Shown here piece after piece: positions 31,409-40,561 of a stretch of 41,340 nucleotides of DNA. Under the pieces are notes generated by a model. It did no database searches. It saw only the letters and a list, made by a program, of their open reading frames with translations, and was not told the origin of the DNA. Position 1 is the first letter of the stretch. Every line of letters starts with the position of its first letter. The translations under genes were made by a program, and so were the position numbers. Source of the stretch: an uncultured Cellvibrio sp. (lineage in GTDB: Bacteria; Pseudomonadota; Gammaproteobacteria; Pseudomonadales; Cellvibrionaceae). The stretch lies in the NCBI GenBank assembly GCA_946481095.1, contig CAMLML010000036.1, forward strand, positions 1 through 41,340, given 5' to 3'.

Positions 31409-34207
31409 TTACGCAAACTCTCTCACTTCTCCCTCACCATCCACATTTTCTACACAACGCAAACAAATGGTCGGATGCGCAGGGTTTGCACCCACATCAG
31501 CACGATGATGCCAACAGCGTTCGCATTTCACTTGCTCAGTGGGTTTAACAAATACTTTTAATCCGGCCACATCAGTTTCTTCTGCATTTTGTGCAGCACT
31601 CAAGGGTTGCAATGTAGCAGCAGATGTAATCAACACAAAACGCAATTCATCACCGAGCTTGCTTAACTCTGATTGCAATTTTTCGTCGCAGAATAAAGTC
31701 ACTTCAGCACCCAGCGAACCACCTTTGGCGCCTTCGCTGCGTTTTTCTTCCATGACTTTATTCACCGCAGTTTTCACTTCAGCCATTAACGCCCAATAAT
31801 CATCCGATAACGAATCCTTTGGTAACTCCGGCAAGCTAAACCATTCAGCGACAAACACATTGGCTTCGCGCTTACCGGGAATTTCTTTCCAGATTTCATC
31901 GGCAGTGAAACTTAAAATTGGCGCGATCCAACGTACCAAAGATTCAATCACATAATACAAAGCGGTTTGCGCAGAACGGCGCGCGACCGCATTGGCTTTT
32001 ACTGTGTATTGACGATCTTTAATAATATCGAGATAAAAACCACCTAACTCCACCACACAGAAATTGTGCAGCTTTTGATAAATCAAATGGAATTGATACT
32101 GATTGTAAGCATCGATAATTTCATTTTGTAACTTCGCAGCTTGGCCAACAATCCAGCGATCCAATTGCACCATTTTATCCATAGCAACCAAATCAGCTTC
32201 AGGATTAAAGCCCACCAGATTCGACAAAATAAAACGTGCGGTATTACGAATGCGACGATAAGAATCGGCGGTGCGTTTTAAGATTTCATCGGACACGCGC
32301 ATATCGTTGCTGAAATCCGTAGCCGCGATCCACAAACGCAGTACATCCGCACCCAAATCATTCATGACTTTTTGTGGCGGCACCACATTGCCCAATGATT
32401 TGGACATTTTGTTGCCATTCGCATCTACCGTAAAACCGTGAGTCAACACAGTTTTATACGGTGGAACTGCATGCATCGCCATGGAGGTTTTCAACGAGGA
32501 TTGGAACCAACCGCGATGCTGATCTGAACCTTCAAGATACAAATCGGCAGGGAAACGCAAACCTGCGCGTTGTGCTAAAACTGCATAATGAGTCACACCG
32601 GAATCAAACCACACATCCAAAGTGTCAGTTACTTTTTGATAAGTATCGGCATCAGCACCCAGCAATTCTTTTGCATCCAAATCAAACCAGGCATCCATTC
32701 CATCTTGCTCAACTTTTTCGGCCACTGCTTCAATTAAACGCGGTGTTTCCGGATGCAACTCTTGCGTTTGTTTGTGAACAAATAATGCAATCGGCACACC
32801 CCAGGTGCGCTGACGTGAAATACACCAATCCGGTGACGACGCCAACATTGCATCGATGCGCGCCTTGCCCCAATCCGGAATCCACTCAACATTCTCGACC
32901 GCTTGCGCAACCTGATCGCGCAAATTATTTTTGCTCATACTGATAAACCATTGCGGCGTCGCACGGAAAATCAACGGCGTTTTGGTGCGCCAGCAATGCG
33001 GGAAACTGTGAGTAATTTTGCCTTGCGCCAACAAGGCATTTTTTTCGATTAATAACGCAATAACTTTTTCATCGACTTTATAAACATGATCGCCTGCGAA
33101 AATCTCAACATTCGGGCGATAGTTACCGTTGTCGTCAATGTAATTGAGTGTGCCGATTCCATATTTCGCACTGATCGCAAAGTCGTCAGCGCCATGATCG
33201 GGCGCTGTATGCACAAAACCTGTACCCGCATCGGTGGTGACGTGATCTCCTAATAAAATTGGAACCTGGCGTGAATAGAATGGATGTTGCAATAATAAAT
33301 TTTCCAGCACCGCACCTTTTACTGAACCCACAATTTGATGCGATTCAATTTTTGCGCGTGCAACAACTGATTCCAGCAATGCTTCGGCGAGCAATAGACG
33401 TTCATCACCAATTTGTACCAGTATATAATCCACATCTGCATTGGCCGACACAGCTTGGTTAGCTGGCAATGTCCAGGGTGTGGTAGTCCAAATTACCAGG
33501 GAAATTTTTCCGCTGCCTTTCAGATCAACAATTTTTTTCGCAATTGCATCCTGACCAACAAAGGCAAATTTCACGTCAATCGAGAATGACGTTTTATCCT
33601 GATATTCCACTTCTGCTTCAGCGAGCGCAGAACCACCGACAACACTCCAATAAACCGGTTTGAAGCCGCGATGCAAATGGCCATTTTCGGCAATTTTGCC
33701 GAGTGAACGAATAATATCGGCTTCGAATTTGTAATCCATGGTGAGATAAGGATTATCCCAATCACCCAAGACACCCAAACGAATAAAATCGGCCTTTTGC
33801 CCTTCAACTTGTTTGGCAGCATATTCACGACATTTTTGGCGGAAAGTTTTTACATCCACTTTATCGCCCGCTTTGCCGATTTTTTTCTCGACATTATGTT
33901 CGATAGGCAAACCGTGACAGTCCCAACCTGGCACATAGGGCGCATCAAAACCACTCATGGTTTTGCTTTTGACGATTATGTCTTTCAAAATTTTATTAAC
34001 GGCATGACCGATATGAATATCGCCGTTTGCATAGGGTGGGCCGTCATGCAAAATAAATTGCTCACGACCTTTGCGAGCTGTGCGAATTTGTTCATAGATC
34101 TTATTCGCTTGCCAGGCCTTCAGCATTTCCGGTTCGCGCTGCGCGAGGTTCGCTTTCATCGCGAAATCAGTAACGGGGAGATTCAGTGTTGATTTGTAAT
34201 CGGTCAT
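31409..34207 (-). CDS. ileS: isoleucyl-tRNA synthetase
   Basis: IleS charges tRNA-Ile in the cytoplasm. The 932-residue class I synthetase has HIGH at 65-68 ([14 protein letters not shown]), the editing domain with [14 protein letters not shown] and [21 protein letters not shown] in [11 protein letters not shown] near residue 600, and the zinc-binding CERCW...CLRCVENV at the C-terminus of the bacterial form. I use the ATG at 34207; the frame upstream opens with a TTG five codons earlier without a ribosome site. It lies between ribF and lspA in the conserved cluster, with palindromic repeats on both sides. Confidence 0.98.
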   Translation of the reverse strand: MTDYKSTLNLPVTDFAMKANLAQREPEMLKAWQANKIYEQIRTARKGREQFILHDGPPYANGDIHIGHAVNKILKDIIVKSKTMSGFDAPYVPGWDCHGLPIEHNVEKKIGKAGDKVDVKTFRQKCREYAAKQVEGQKADFIRLGVLGDWDNPYLTMDYKFEADIIRSLGKIAENGHLHRGFKPVYWSVVGGSALAEAEVEYQDKTSFSIDVKFAFVGQDAIAKKIVDLKGSGKISLVIWTTTPWTLPANQAVSANADVDYILVQIGDERLLLAEALLESVVARAKIESHQIVGSVKGAVLENLLLQHPFYSRQVPILLGDHVTTDAGTGFVHTAPDHGADDFAISAKYGIGTLNYIDDNGNYRPNVEIFAGDHVYKVDEKVIALLIEKNALLAQGKITHSFPHCWRTKTPLIFRATPQWFISMSKNNLRDQVAQAVENVEWIPDWGKARIDAMLASSPDWCISRQRTWGVPIALFVHKQTQELHPETPRLIEAVAEKVEQDGMDAWFDLDAKELLGADADTYQKVTDTLDVWFDSGVTHYAVLAQRAGLRFPADLYLEGSDQHRGWFQSSLKTSMAMHAVPPYKTVLTHGFTVDANGNKMSKSLGNVVPPQKVMNDLGADVLRLWIAATDFSNDMRVSDEILKRTADSYRRIRNTARFILSNLVGFNPEADLVAMDKMVQLDRWIVGQAAKLQNEIIDAYNQYQFHLIYQKLHNFCVVELGGFYLDIIKDRQYTVKANAVARRSAQTALYYVIESLVRWIAPILSFTADEIWKEIPGKREANVFVAEWFSLPELPKDSLSDDYWALMAEVKTAVNKVMEEKRSEGAKGGSLGAEVTLFCDEKLQSELSKLGDELRFVLITSAATLQPLSAAQNAEETDVAGLKVFVKPTEQVKCERCWHHRADVGANPAHPTICLRCVENVDGEGEVREFA

Positions 34208-34246
34208 AGTTTTTTTGGTCAAAGATTAAAAAATATTTTCAAGCGG

Positions 34247-34352
34247 CCCTCACCCTAACCCTCTCCCGGAGGGAGAGGGGACAGACTCCCCGCTTAACCC
34301 ACTACAGAGTGATCAAATCCCCTCTCCCTCCGGGAGAGGGCTAGGGTGAGGG
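34247..34352. repeat. CCCTCACCC...GGAGGGAGAGGG palindromic repeat, copy 2, providing the ribF stop
   Basis: Arms at 34247-34280 and 34319-34352 are 34-base inverted repeats with one mismatch around a 38-base centre. The arms match copy 1 (4832-4927) almost base for base while the centres differ. On the minus strand the arm at 34341-34352 is read as the last codons (Leu-Pro-Ser-Pro region) and TAG stop of ribF. Confidence 0.93.
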
Positions 34353-35297
34353 CAAGTTACATGTAAAAAACTCTTTCGCCTCATCAATATCCTTTTGCAA
34401 TTGCGTTTGCAATTCATCCAATGATGCAAATTTTTTCTCGCTGCGTAGTTTTTTATGGAAGATCACATTAATCATCTTTCCATAAATCTTTTCGGAAAAA
34501 TCAAACAAGTGAACTTCCAATAATAATTTTTTGTCGCCATTCACTGTAGGGCGCACACCTATATTGGCAACGCCTTTAATCACTTTTCCTTCAACCTGCG
34601 CAGTCACTGCGAACACCCCCTGCAAAGGCGAGCGATAGCGGCGCAAATGTACATTTGCTGTTGGTACGCCCAGTTGACGTCCCAACTGTTGCCCATAAAC
34701 GATTCGTCCGCTGATACTGTATGGCTTGCCTAATAAAATTTCGGCAGCTGCGAAATCACCTGCTTCCAAACATTGGCGAACACGTGTGCTACTAACTCTT
34801 TCACCCTGCATTTCCAAAGTCACTGTATCAGTGACAGAAAATCCTTTTTGATTGCCAACTTGTTTCAATAATGCGAAATCACCGCGACGATCACAACCAA
34901 AACGAAAATCATCGCCAATTACCAAATGTTTAACATCGACTCCCTGAATTAACACTTGTTCAATAAAATCATTTGCCGATAGACCTCGCAGATATTCATT
35001 GAATGACAAACATAAAACGCGATCCACACCAACAGATAACAATGCCTGAATTTTTTCGCGCAAACGCATTAAACGTGCAGGTGCTTTATCACCCTGAAAA
35101 AATTCTTGTGGCTGGGGTTCGAAAATAATGACCAGCGAAGGCAGCCGGGTTTGTGTCGCCAATCGCACCAACTGCTGCAATATGGCTTGATGCCCAAGAT
35201 GCACACCATCAAACGAACCCAAAGTCGCTACACAGCCTTTGTGCCATGACCGCAAATTATGTGCGCCGCGAATAAACGACCGAACTTTGGATTCCAC
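34341..35297 (-). CDS. ribF: bifunctional riboflavin kinase / FMN adenylyltransferase
   Basis: RibF converts riboflavin to FMN and then FAD. The 318-residue protein has the N-terminal adenylyltransferase domain (VATLGSFDGVHLGHQAILQQL, then LRGLSANDFIEQVL, GDDFRFG and ERVSSTRVRQCL) and the C-terminal kinase domain (GKPYSISGRIVYGQQLGRQLGVPTANVHL, GVFAVTAQV, ANIGVRPTVNG, LLEVHLFDF). The final residues after EAKEFFTCN are encoded by the palindromic repeat, which also supplies the stop. The upstream spacer to murJ is 73 bases. Confidence 0.97.
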   Translation of the reverse strand: MESKVRSFIRGAHNLRSWHKGCVATLGSFDGVHLGHQAILQQLVRLATQTRLPSLVIIFEPQPQEFFQGDKAPARLMRLREKIQALLSVGVDRVLCLSFNEYLRGLSANDFIEQVLIQGVDVKHLVIGDDFRFGCDRRGDFALLKQVGNQKGFSVTDTVTLEMQGERVSSTRVRQCLEAGDFAAAEILLGKPYSISGRIVYGQQLGRQLGVPTANVHLRRYRSPLQGVFAVTAQVEGKVIKGVANIGVRPTVNGDKKLLLEVHLFDFSEKIYGKMINVIFHKKLRSEKKFASLDELQTQLQKDIDEAKEFFTCNLPSP

Positions 35298-35370
35298 GCT
35301 AAACCTGACCTCAAACCCGTCTTTTTACAAGGCCGGCCAGTATATAGGAGCTGACTGCATAGCTCACCTG

Positions 35371-36969
35371 TTAATGATGATGCCTGAAATCCTTCAATCG
35401 AATCCCCATCACCCACAGACAGACAAGATAACTGCACAATCCAGCGATACAAACCACCGCCAAACGCAGGACACGATCAAAAGTACCCCACTCGAGCCAT
35501 TGATCCCAATAATGAATCAACCCTGATAGGACAAGCACCATTAACAGATTGGATAATCCATATTTCAACCACAGCCCGGGCCAAACTGTTGAGGGTGTGT
35601 AGATGGATTGTTTACGCAACCCGCGATACAACAGGAAAGCATTTATATAGGCAGCCAGAGCAGTTGTCAGCGCAAGCCCGACATGCCCCAACTCCCATAA
35701 AAATACCAGGGGAATAACAAAAAAAGGCTTCATTAATATATTGGCACCAATTGAAATTACGCCAATTCGCACCGGTGTTTTCATATCCTGCCGCGCAAAA
35801 TAACCGGGAACCAGCACTTTGATTAACATAAACGCAAATAATCCCAGAGCGTAAGCGCGCAAACTATAAGTTGACATAAGTATGTCGGACGCTTCCATTT
35901 CACCGCCCTGATGATAAAAAAGTGTGGCTAAAATTGGCTCGGACAAAATAATTAAAGCCAATGTTGCAGGCAATGCAATCAGCACCACAAAACGAATTGC
36001 CCAATCCAAAGTCTGGCTGAACTTTTCCGTGGATTGCGCGGCATTTTGTCGCGACAGTCCCGGCATAATCACAGTCGCAATTGCCACGCCAAAAACACCC
36101 AAAGGCAATTCCACCAAACGATCAGAATAAAACAACCAACTCGGACTACCTTCAACTAAAAAAGTCGCGATGATACTGTCTGCCAACAAATTTAATTGAC
36201 TGACAGAAACACCGAATAATGCAGGTGCCATCAATACCAAAATGCGTTTAACCCCAGGGTGAGACCAGTCCCATTTAGGTGATGGCAGCATTTGTATTTG
36301 ATACAAAAACGGCATCTGGAATAACAAAGAAAATAATCCTGCCGCCACAATACTCCATGCCAAGGCGTAAGCCGGACTGGAAAAACTGTCCGCAAATAAT
36401 AATGCGGCAGCGATCATAAAAATATTCAAAAAAATTGGCGTAACCGCAGGAATCGCGAAGCGGTCATAACTGTTGAGAATCGCCCCCGCAAAACCGGTAA
36501 GTGAAATCAACATTAAATAAGGAAAGGTAATTTGTATTAAATCGATCAAGAAAGAAAATTTTTCAGGTGTGGCGTAATAACCGGGAGCAAAAACAATCGC
36601 AATAATAAACGCACCGGCAACTCCCAGAAGAGTAAAGATCAATAATATGGAACCTAAACTGCCCGCGACTTTATCAACCAATTCTTTCACTGCTGCACTT
36701 GATCCCTTCTCGCGATACTCCGCCAACACCGGAATAAATGCTTGCGAAAAAGCGCCTTCAGCAAATAATCGACGAAAAAAATTCGGGATTTTTTGTGCAA
36801 TCGCAAACACATCCATGGCACCACCGGCACCCAACACATTTGCCAGAACTATGTCGCGAATCAAACCTAATACACGCGACATCATGGTCATTGAGCCGGT
36901 CAGCAAACTGGAGCGCAACATGCTCCGTGGTTTGGACGGTTTTTCGATACCGGGCTGTTGATCAGACAC
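35371..36969 (-). CDS. murJ: lipid II flippase MurJ
   Basis: MurJ (MviN) moves lipid II across the inner membrane for peptidoglycan assembly. The 532-residue protein has 14 or so hydrophobic helices and the family segments SLLTGSMTMMSRVLGLIRDIVLANVLG, DVFAIAQKIPNFFRRLFAEGAFSQAFIPVLAEY, and SWLFYSDRLVELPLGVFGVAIATVIMPGLS. The conserved arginines of the central cavity (RVLGLIRD, FRRLFAEGAF) are present. It is the first gene of the minus-strand cluster murJ-ribF-ileS-lspA-fkpB-ispH. In many relatives rpsT lies upstream; here yebG is found instead. Confidence 0.97.
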   Translation of the reverse strand: MSDQQPGIEKPSKPRSMLRSSLLTGSMTMMSRVLGLIRDIVLANVLGAGGAMDVFAIAQKIPNFFRRLFAEGAFSQAFIPVLAEYREKGSSAAVKELVDKVAGSLGSILLIFTLLGVAGAFIIAIVFAPGYYATPEKFSFLIDLIQITFPYLMLISLTGFAGAILNSYDRFAIPAVTPIFLNIFMIAAALLFADSFSSPAYALAWSIVAAGLFSLLFQMPFLYQIQMLPSPKWDWSHPGVKRILVLMAPALFGVSVSQLNLLADSIIATFLVEGSPSWLFYSDRLVELPLGVFGVAIATVIMPGLSRQNAAQSTEKFSQTLDWAIRFVVLIALPATLALIILSEPILATLFYHQGGEMEASDILMSTYSLRAYALGLFAFMLIKVLVPGYFARQDMKTPVRIGVISIGANILMKPFFVIPLVFLWELGHVGLALTTALAAYINAFLLYRGLRKQSIYTPSTVWPGLWLKYGLSNLLMVLVLSGLIHYWDQWLEWGTFDRVLRLAVVCIAGLCSYLVCLWVMGIRLKDFRHHH

Positions 36970-37045
36970 AAGAAATCCTGTTGATAAAAATGAGGCCGCA
37001 TTATCACCTCAAGCCGCCATATTTCCAAACCATCGAAAAATCAGG

Positions 37046-37088
37046 TTGACATTCCTTGCTCCAAACAATACTGTATATAAAAACAGTA
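37046..37088 (+). promoter_or_regulatory. yebG promoter with LexA (SOS) box
   Basis: TACTGTATATAAAAACAGTA (37069-37088) has the CTGT-N8-ACAG core and nearly the whole E. coli SOS consensus. A perfect -35 TTGACA (37046-37051) lies 17 bases before it, so the LexA box covers the -10 region; a repressor bound there would block RNA polymerase. Its position 18 bases before the yebG ATG and the nature of that gene support SOS control. The box may also affect the divergent murJ promoter. Confidence 0.92.
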
Positions 37089-37106
37089 TCAGAATGAGGT
37101 TTGAGT

Positions 37107-37406
37107 ATGTCAGTAGTCGCCGTATGGCTTTGTGATCGGGATGGCAGTATGTTTGAAGATAGAAAAGTTGCTGAGGAACATGACAAATATTTGGAATTGG
37201 CCGCCAATATCACCCAATTAATAGAAGAACACATTCCCGGGATAGACGAGAAGCATAGTGAAGCTGTAGGCTTATTACTCGCCCAGCGCCGGGAGCTGTT
37301 GGCAAAAGCCTGTAAAGGTAAACCGGATGAATTATTGCAGCCCTTCACTTATGAGAAGCCTGCTATGTTGAACAGTCAGACAAGCACTGCCAGGGACAAG
37401 GATTGA
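37107..37406 (+). CDS. yebG: YebG-family SOS-induced protein
   Basis: A 99-residue protein resembling YebG, a small DNA-damage-inducible protein of unknown function. Visible family features are VVAVWLCDRDGSMFEDRKVAEEHDKYLELA and the second helix GLLLAQRRELLAKACKGKPDEL. The ATG at 37107 has GAGG seven bases before it; a TTG at 37101 is less likely. The LexA box directly upstream agrees with SOS regulation known for E. coli yebG. Identification is by pattern recall rather than a search, but promoter and protein support each other. Confidence 0.85.
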   Translation: MSVVAVWLCDRDGSMFEDRKVAEEHDKYLELAANITQLIEEHIPGIDEKHSEAVGLLLAQRRELLAKACKGKPDELLQPFTYEKPAMLNSQTSTARDKD

Positions 37407-37464
37407 GGTTGTGCAGTCACTGTTGCTGATGGCGTTAAGTCATTAGCAGCTCAGATCACTGAAC

Positions 37465-37620
37465 ACCACTCAGTGGTTTGAACGTGTTGGGGTGTGCTTG
37501 CACACCTGCTTCCTACACTCATTGATATTTGTTTTGTCAGCCACACGACAAATCCCTCAATGAGTTATTTTTACCGCCGCACCTATCCATTTGGAAACCT
37601 CAAGGGTGCGGCGGTTTTTT
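37465..37620 (+). other. hairpin-rich spacer between yebG and the solute-binding gene, ending in a terminator
   Basis: Four hairpins follow one another: ACCACT-C-AGTGGT (37465-37477), GGTGTGC-TT-GCACACC (37491-37506), CTCATTGA paired with TCAATGAG with an inner ATTTGT/ACAAAT (37518-37564) followed by TTATTTTT, and the terminator at 37573-37620. The second half is enough to end yebG transcription; the whole could be a structured small RNA or a leader of the next gene. No promoter was identified. Confidence 0.5.
37573..37620 (+). terminator. Rho-independent terminator upstream of the solute-binding gene
   Basis: ACCGCCGCACC (37573-37583) pairs perfectly with GGTGCGGCGGT (37605-37615) around a 21-base loop, followed by T to 37620. 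It lies 68 bases before the next start codon, so it could close the yebG transcript or act as an attenuator. Confidence 0.9.
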
Positions 37621-37687
37621 ATGCTTCCAATCATTTTGCAAACTACTGCTAGAGTTAAAGAACTTAATAATAAGGACTCTTTCACAC

Positions 37688-38554
37688 ATGCTTGCCTTCT
37701 TGTCGAACCTGTTACGTCTGCCTACTGGCTTGCTTACTTGCCTGATATTGTTCTCTGCCAACGGGCAAGCCAAACCTTTACGCATGGTGTCGGGTGATGG
37801 CGGTATACATGGTTACGCGAAAGGCTTATTGAAAGTCGCCCTCAGTAAAATACCCGAGAAATATGAATGGGAAGAACAAACCGTCGATAGCGAAGCCCGT
37901 CAGATTCAGATGATTGAAGATGGACAACTGGATATCGTCTGGTATGCAACAACCAATGAATACGAAGAACGATTGATGCCTATCCGCATTTGTATTTTTA
38001 AAGGACTACTGGGTTATCGCGTCTTGATGATTAAAAAAGGAACCCAACACAAGTTCAACGGCATTCACACAATTGAAGATTTACGCAAGGTTTCATTAGG
38101 ACAAGGTCGCTTTTGGGCAGACACCAGCGTATTAACAGCGAATGGACTGAACGTTGTCAAAGTAGTGAAATATGAAAGCCTGTTTTTTATGTTGGATGGC
38201 GACAGATTTGATGGCTTTCCTCGCGGCGCGCATGAACCCTGGTCAGAAATACAACGCTATTCAAAACTGGATTTGGATGTAGAGAAAAATCTATTACTTT
38301 CCTACACCAATCCTTTTTATTTTTTCGTTAGTAAATCAAATACGGAACTGGCTAAAAATATTGAACGCGGTCTACGACTTGCAATCGAAGATGGAAGTTT
38401 TGAAGCATATTTTATGAATGATCCAACAGTAAAAGCTGCATTCCAACAGGCCAATTTAAAAAACCGGATCATCATTCCATTAAACAATCCATCACTTCCC
38501 AAATTGACACCGGTTAATGACAAAAGCCTCTGGCTTGACCCTTATTCACTTTAA
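37688..38554 (+). CDS. periplasmic solute-binding-like protein (family 3 fold)
   Basis: A 288-residue exported protein with a signal peptide (MLAFLSNLLRLPTGLLTCLILFSANGQA) and a two-lobed solute-binding fold of the SBP_bac_3 type: PLRMVSGDGGIHGYAKGLLKVAL, MIEDGQLDIVWYATTNEYEERLMPIRICI, LGYRVLMIKK, LGQGRFWADTSVL and SNTELAKNIERGLRLAIEDGSFEAYF. There is no transporter or signalling gene beside it, so it is probably not part of a classic ABC operon; stand-alone relatives of this kind are common in marine and cellulolytic gammaproteobacteria with unknown ligands. I start at the ATG at 37688 with AAGGA 11 bases upstream; the longer frame to 37529 would read through the terminator. Confidence 0.88.
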   Translation: MLAFLSNLLRLPTGLLTCLILFSANGQAKPLRMVSGDGGIHGYAKGLLKVALSKIPEKYEWEEQTVDSEARQIQMIEDGQLDIVWYATTNEYEERLMPIRICIFKGLLGYRVLMIKKGTQHKFNGIHTIEDLRKVSLGQGRFWADTSVLTANGLNVVKVVKYESLFFMLDGDRFDGFPRGAHEPWSEIQRYSKLDLDVEKNLLLSYTNPFYFFVSKSNTELAKNIERGLRLAIEDGSFEAYFMNDPTVKAAFQQANLKNRIIIPLNNPSLPKLTPVNDKSLWLDPYSL

Positions 38555-38560
38555 AAACAA

Positions 38561-38983
38561 TCACGACAAAAATCGTTTTTCATCTATTGCAAAATCAATT
38601 GAGCAAACATCATATTGACCAAACCAGCGATATCGATTTTGTGCAATACGATCATATAACCAATCGCGGATAAATTTCGGAACCCATCTTCCAATCAAAA
38701 GCAAACGATAGGGAAAACCTAATTTTTTCATTATAGAAAAAAACGCATCACCTTTTTCATACACTTGTCCATTCGCAATAACCAGCATGGTATCAAACCT
38801 ATCAGTGGGATACCCCAAATGCTTCAACAAAGCCTGACCGGTTTTCGATTGCACAGAGCACAACTTAAGCTGATAGGATTTATCGACTTTCATAATCCAT
38901 TTTGCCCAACCGTTACATAATCGACAAACACCATCGAACAGAATCACTTGATCTTCACGTAATATGTCTTCGACGTTTTTCAT
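38561..38983 (-). CDS. DUF393 (DCC family) thiol-disulfide oxidoreductase-like protein
   Basis: A 140-residue DCC-family protein. The family motif is ILFDGVCRLCNGWAKWIM with the CxxC pair at Cys20 and Cys23, followed by LKLCSVQSKTGQALL and the helix-rich end VPKFIRDWLYDRIAQNRYRWFGQ. The DxxCxxC signature suggests thiol-disulfide chemistry, but the activity is not established. Its ATG overlaps the epimerase stop by four bases (ATGA), so the two proteins are probably made together. The gene ends six bases from the convergent solute-binding gene. Confidence 0.93.
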   Translation of the reverse strand: MKNVEDILREDQVILFDGVCRLCNGWAKWIMKVDKSYQLKLCSVQSKTGQALLKHLGYPTDRFDTMLVIANGQVYEKGDAFFSIMKKLGFPYRLLLIGRWVPKFIRDWLYDRIAQNRYRWFGQYDVCSIDFAIDEKRFLS

Positions 38984-39927
38984 TTCTGTAAAAGATCCGT
39001 CAATGCAAGTTCTATAGTCGGATAAGAAAATTCAAATCCGGATTTCATTAATTCAAACGGCACAACTCGCTGCCCCTCTAACAGCAAATCCGATTGTTCG
39101 CCGAGCAATTTCATACTAAATGCCGGTGTCGCTAACCACCAGGGGCGACGCAATAGACGCGCTGCTGTTTTACTAAACTCAGTTTGAGTAACGGGTTGTG
39201 GTGATGTGAAATTAATTGCAGTAAATTCTGTGCGCAGATGTTCACCAGAAAAATGCCTATGACAAATATGTGCCATAGCCGCAAATAAATCCTGCAAATG
39301 AATCCAGGACATCACCTGCTCGCCCGAACCCAAGCGCCCGCCCAATCCGGATTTAATCGGCAGCAACATCAAAGGTAAAGCACCGCCGTGCCCCAGCACC
39401 ACACCAAAACGCATAGCAACCACTGGCACTTGCTCGCTTAAATTTTTAGCTACGGCTTCCCAATCCTGACACAACTGTGACATAAAAATCGATTGCGGTG
39501 GCTGCTCTTCAGTCCATTCGGTTTTATCGGATTGCGCTTGTATGCCGTAATAACCAATGGCCGATGCCGATAAAAATAAAGAAGGTTTTTGTGAACGGGA
39601 TTTAATCCAATCAACCAATGTTTTGGTTAGATCAACACGGCTGTTATACAAAGTCTTTCTACGCGATTCAGTCCAGGGCATACCTAAAATTCTGGCGCCC
39701 GCCAAATTAATCACCAGATGAATGTCCTGATCCGCTATTTCCTGCAAATCCGCAACCGCTTCCACTGCAAAACCAAATTGTGCTTTGGCTTTTTGCGGCG
39801 AACGTGACCAAATAATAATTTTGTGACCTTGAGACAACAACAAAGGCACCAGCGATTGCCCGATAAACCCGGTCGCGCCGGTTAACAAAATCGTTAATGC
39901 TGTCGGAGAAAAAATTGTTGATTGCAT
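38980..39927 (-). CDS. TIGR01777-type NAD(P)-dependent epimerase (SDR39U1/YfcH-like)
   Basis: A 315-residue extended short-chain dehydrogenase-like protein. The N-terminal nucleotide-binding motif is LLTGATGFIGQSLVPLLL, followed by INLAGARI, the conserved RVDLTKTLVDWI, LSASAIGYYG and RFGVVLGHGGAL and MSWIHLQDL, which are TIGR01777 hallmarks. The substrate is unknown. I use the ATG at 39927; a GTG four codons before it is possible. It is followed by the overlapping DUF393 gene and preceded, on the same strand, by a small membrane protein with a repeat-rich gap of about 156 bases. Confidence 0.93.
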   Translation of the reverse strand: MQSTIFSPTALTILLTGATGFIGQSLVPLLLSQGHKIIIWSRSPQKAKAQFGFAVEAVADLQEIADQDIHLVINLAGARILGMPWTESRRKTLYNSRVDLTKTLVDWIKSRSQKPSLFLSASAIGYYGIQAQSDKTEWTEEQPPQSIFMSQLCQDWEAVAKNLSEQVPVVAMRFGVVLGHGGALPLMLLPIKSGLGGRLGSGEQVMSWIHLQDLFAAMAHICHRHFSGEHLRTEFTAINFTSPQPVTQTEFSKTAARLLRRPWWLATPAFSMKLLGEQSDLLLEGQRVVPFELMKSGFEFSYPTIELALTDLLQK

Positions 39928-39977
39928 AAATTTTTCCACTTATCTCAGAGAAAGGAATTGATGCTATTGCAGACCGT

Positions 39978-40083
39978 CAAAAAAAGGGATTTTTTTGTCG
40001 AGTCCACAGGGATGTGCTCATAAGTTACATCCCTGTAACTTCCCCTTCGGGCAAAGCCTTGTGCAAATTGCTCCTGCAATTTG
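39978..40083. repeat. repeat-rich spacer upstream of the epimerase gene
   Basis: Three palindromes lie in a row: CAAAAAAA-GGGA-TTTTTTTG (39978-39997), ACAGGGATGT paired with ACATCCCTGT (40006-40015 and 40027-40036, 11-base loop), and CAAATTGCTCCTGCAATTTG (40064-40083), which is identical to 8538-8557. The TTCCCCTT(C/T)GGGCA stretch before the last one is also shared with the insertion at 8470-8663. It follows the stop of the membrane protein gene directly and may terminate it. Confidence 0.8.
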
Positions 40084-40545
40084 TTACGGCGTGTCTGCAA
40101 TAGCATTAATTCCTTTCATAACACCCCTTGCATCACACCAATAACAATAAATCAAAGCAGGTAACAAACTCACCAGCGCCAGCGCATCCGCCCAGACATT
40201 TATCCATACGTTTTTTATCGCAGAAAAATAAATATCCTGCGGCGCCCACACCAGTATCGCTAGAATTAAACACAACCACACATTCTGTAATTTGAATTTA
40301 TTACCCAGGTGAACCAATCCAATAAACAGAATTGCAAAGGCTTGCAAGGTCGCACCGAAAATTGACAGCCACCAGATTTGCAATTCTGCACTGCTGGTTA
40401 AATCCAATGCCGTCAAAACCTGAGTGTTATAAGCCGCAAACCAATTTGCATCAGCCCAGGTCACCACAACACCGCCCAACAGATGAACAAACCCCATCAA
40501 GTAGAGCCACCGAATCACCCATTTACGCCACGCCGCTGAACACAT
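40084..40545 (-). CDS. small four-helix inner-membrane protein
   Basis: I do not recognise a family. The 153-residue protein begins MCSAAWRKWVIRWLYLMGFVHLLGGVVVTWADANW and has about four hydrophobic segments (residues about 12-32, 60-80, 90-108, 118-138), with a basic N-terminus. The ATG at 40545 is preceded by AAGGTGAG at good spacing; the open frame continues to a TTG at 40575 that would lie inside the likely promoter. It is divergent from the GbsR/MarR-type regulator and shares with it a perfect operator, so it is the probable target of that regulator. Confidence 0.75.
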   Translation of the reverse strand: MCSAAWRKWVIRWLYLMGFVHLLGGVVVTWADANWFAAYNTQVLTALDLTSSAELQIWWLSIFGATLQAFAILFIGLVHLGNKFKLQNVWLCLILAILVWAPQDIYFSAIKNVWINVWADALALVSLLPALIYCYWCDARGVMKGINAIADTP

Positions 40546-40561
40546 AAGACTCACCTTGTTA

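Noticed and set aside
32461..32943. 160-residue frame antisense to ileS
   Set aside because: Low-complexity His/Pro/Gln-rich translation typical of an antisense shadow; ileS is intact.
34208..34222. Upstream TTG start of ileS
   Set aside because: No ribosome site, and the next ATG fits the family N-terminus.
37529..37687. 53-residue N-terminal extension of the solute-binding protein
   Set aside because: It would be translated through a strong terminator hairpin and would put a polar stretch before a good signal peptide.
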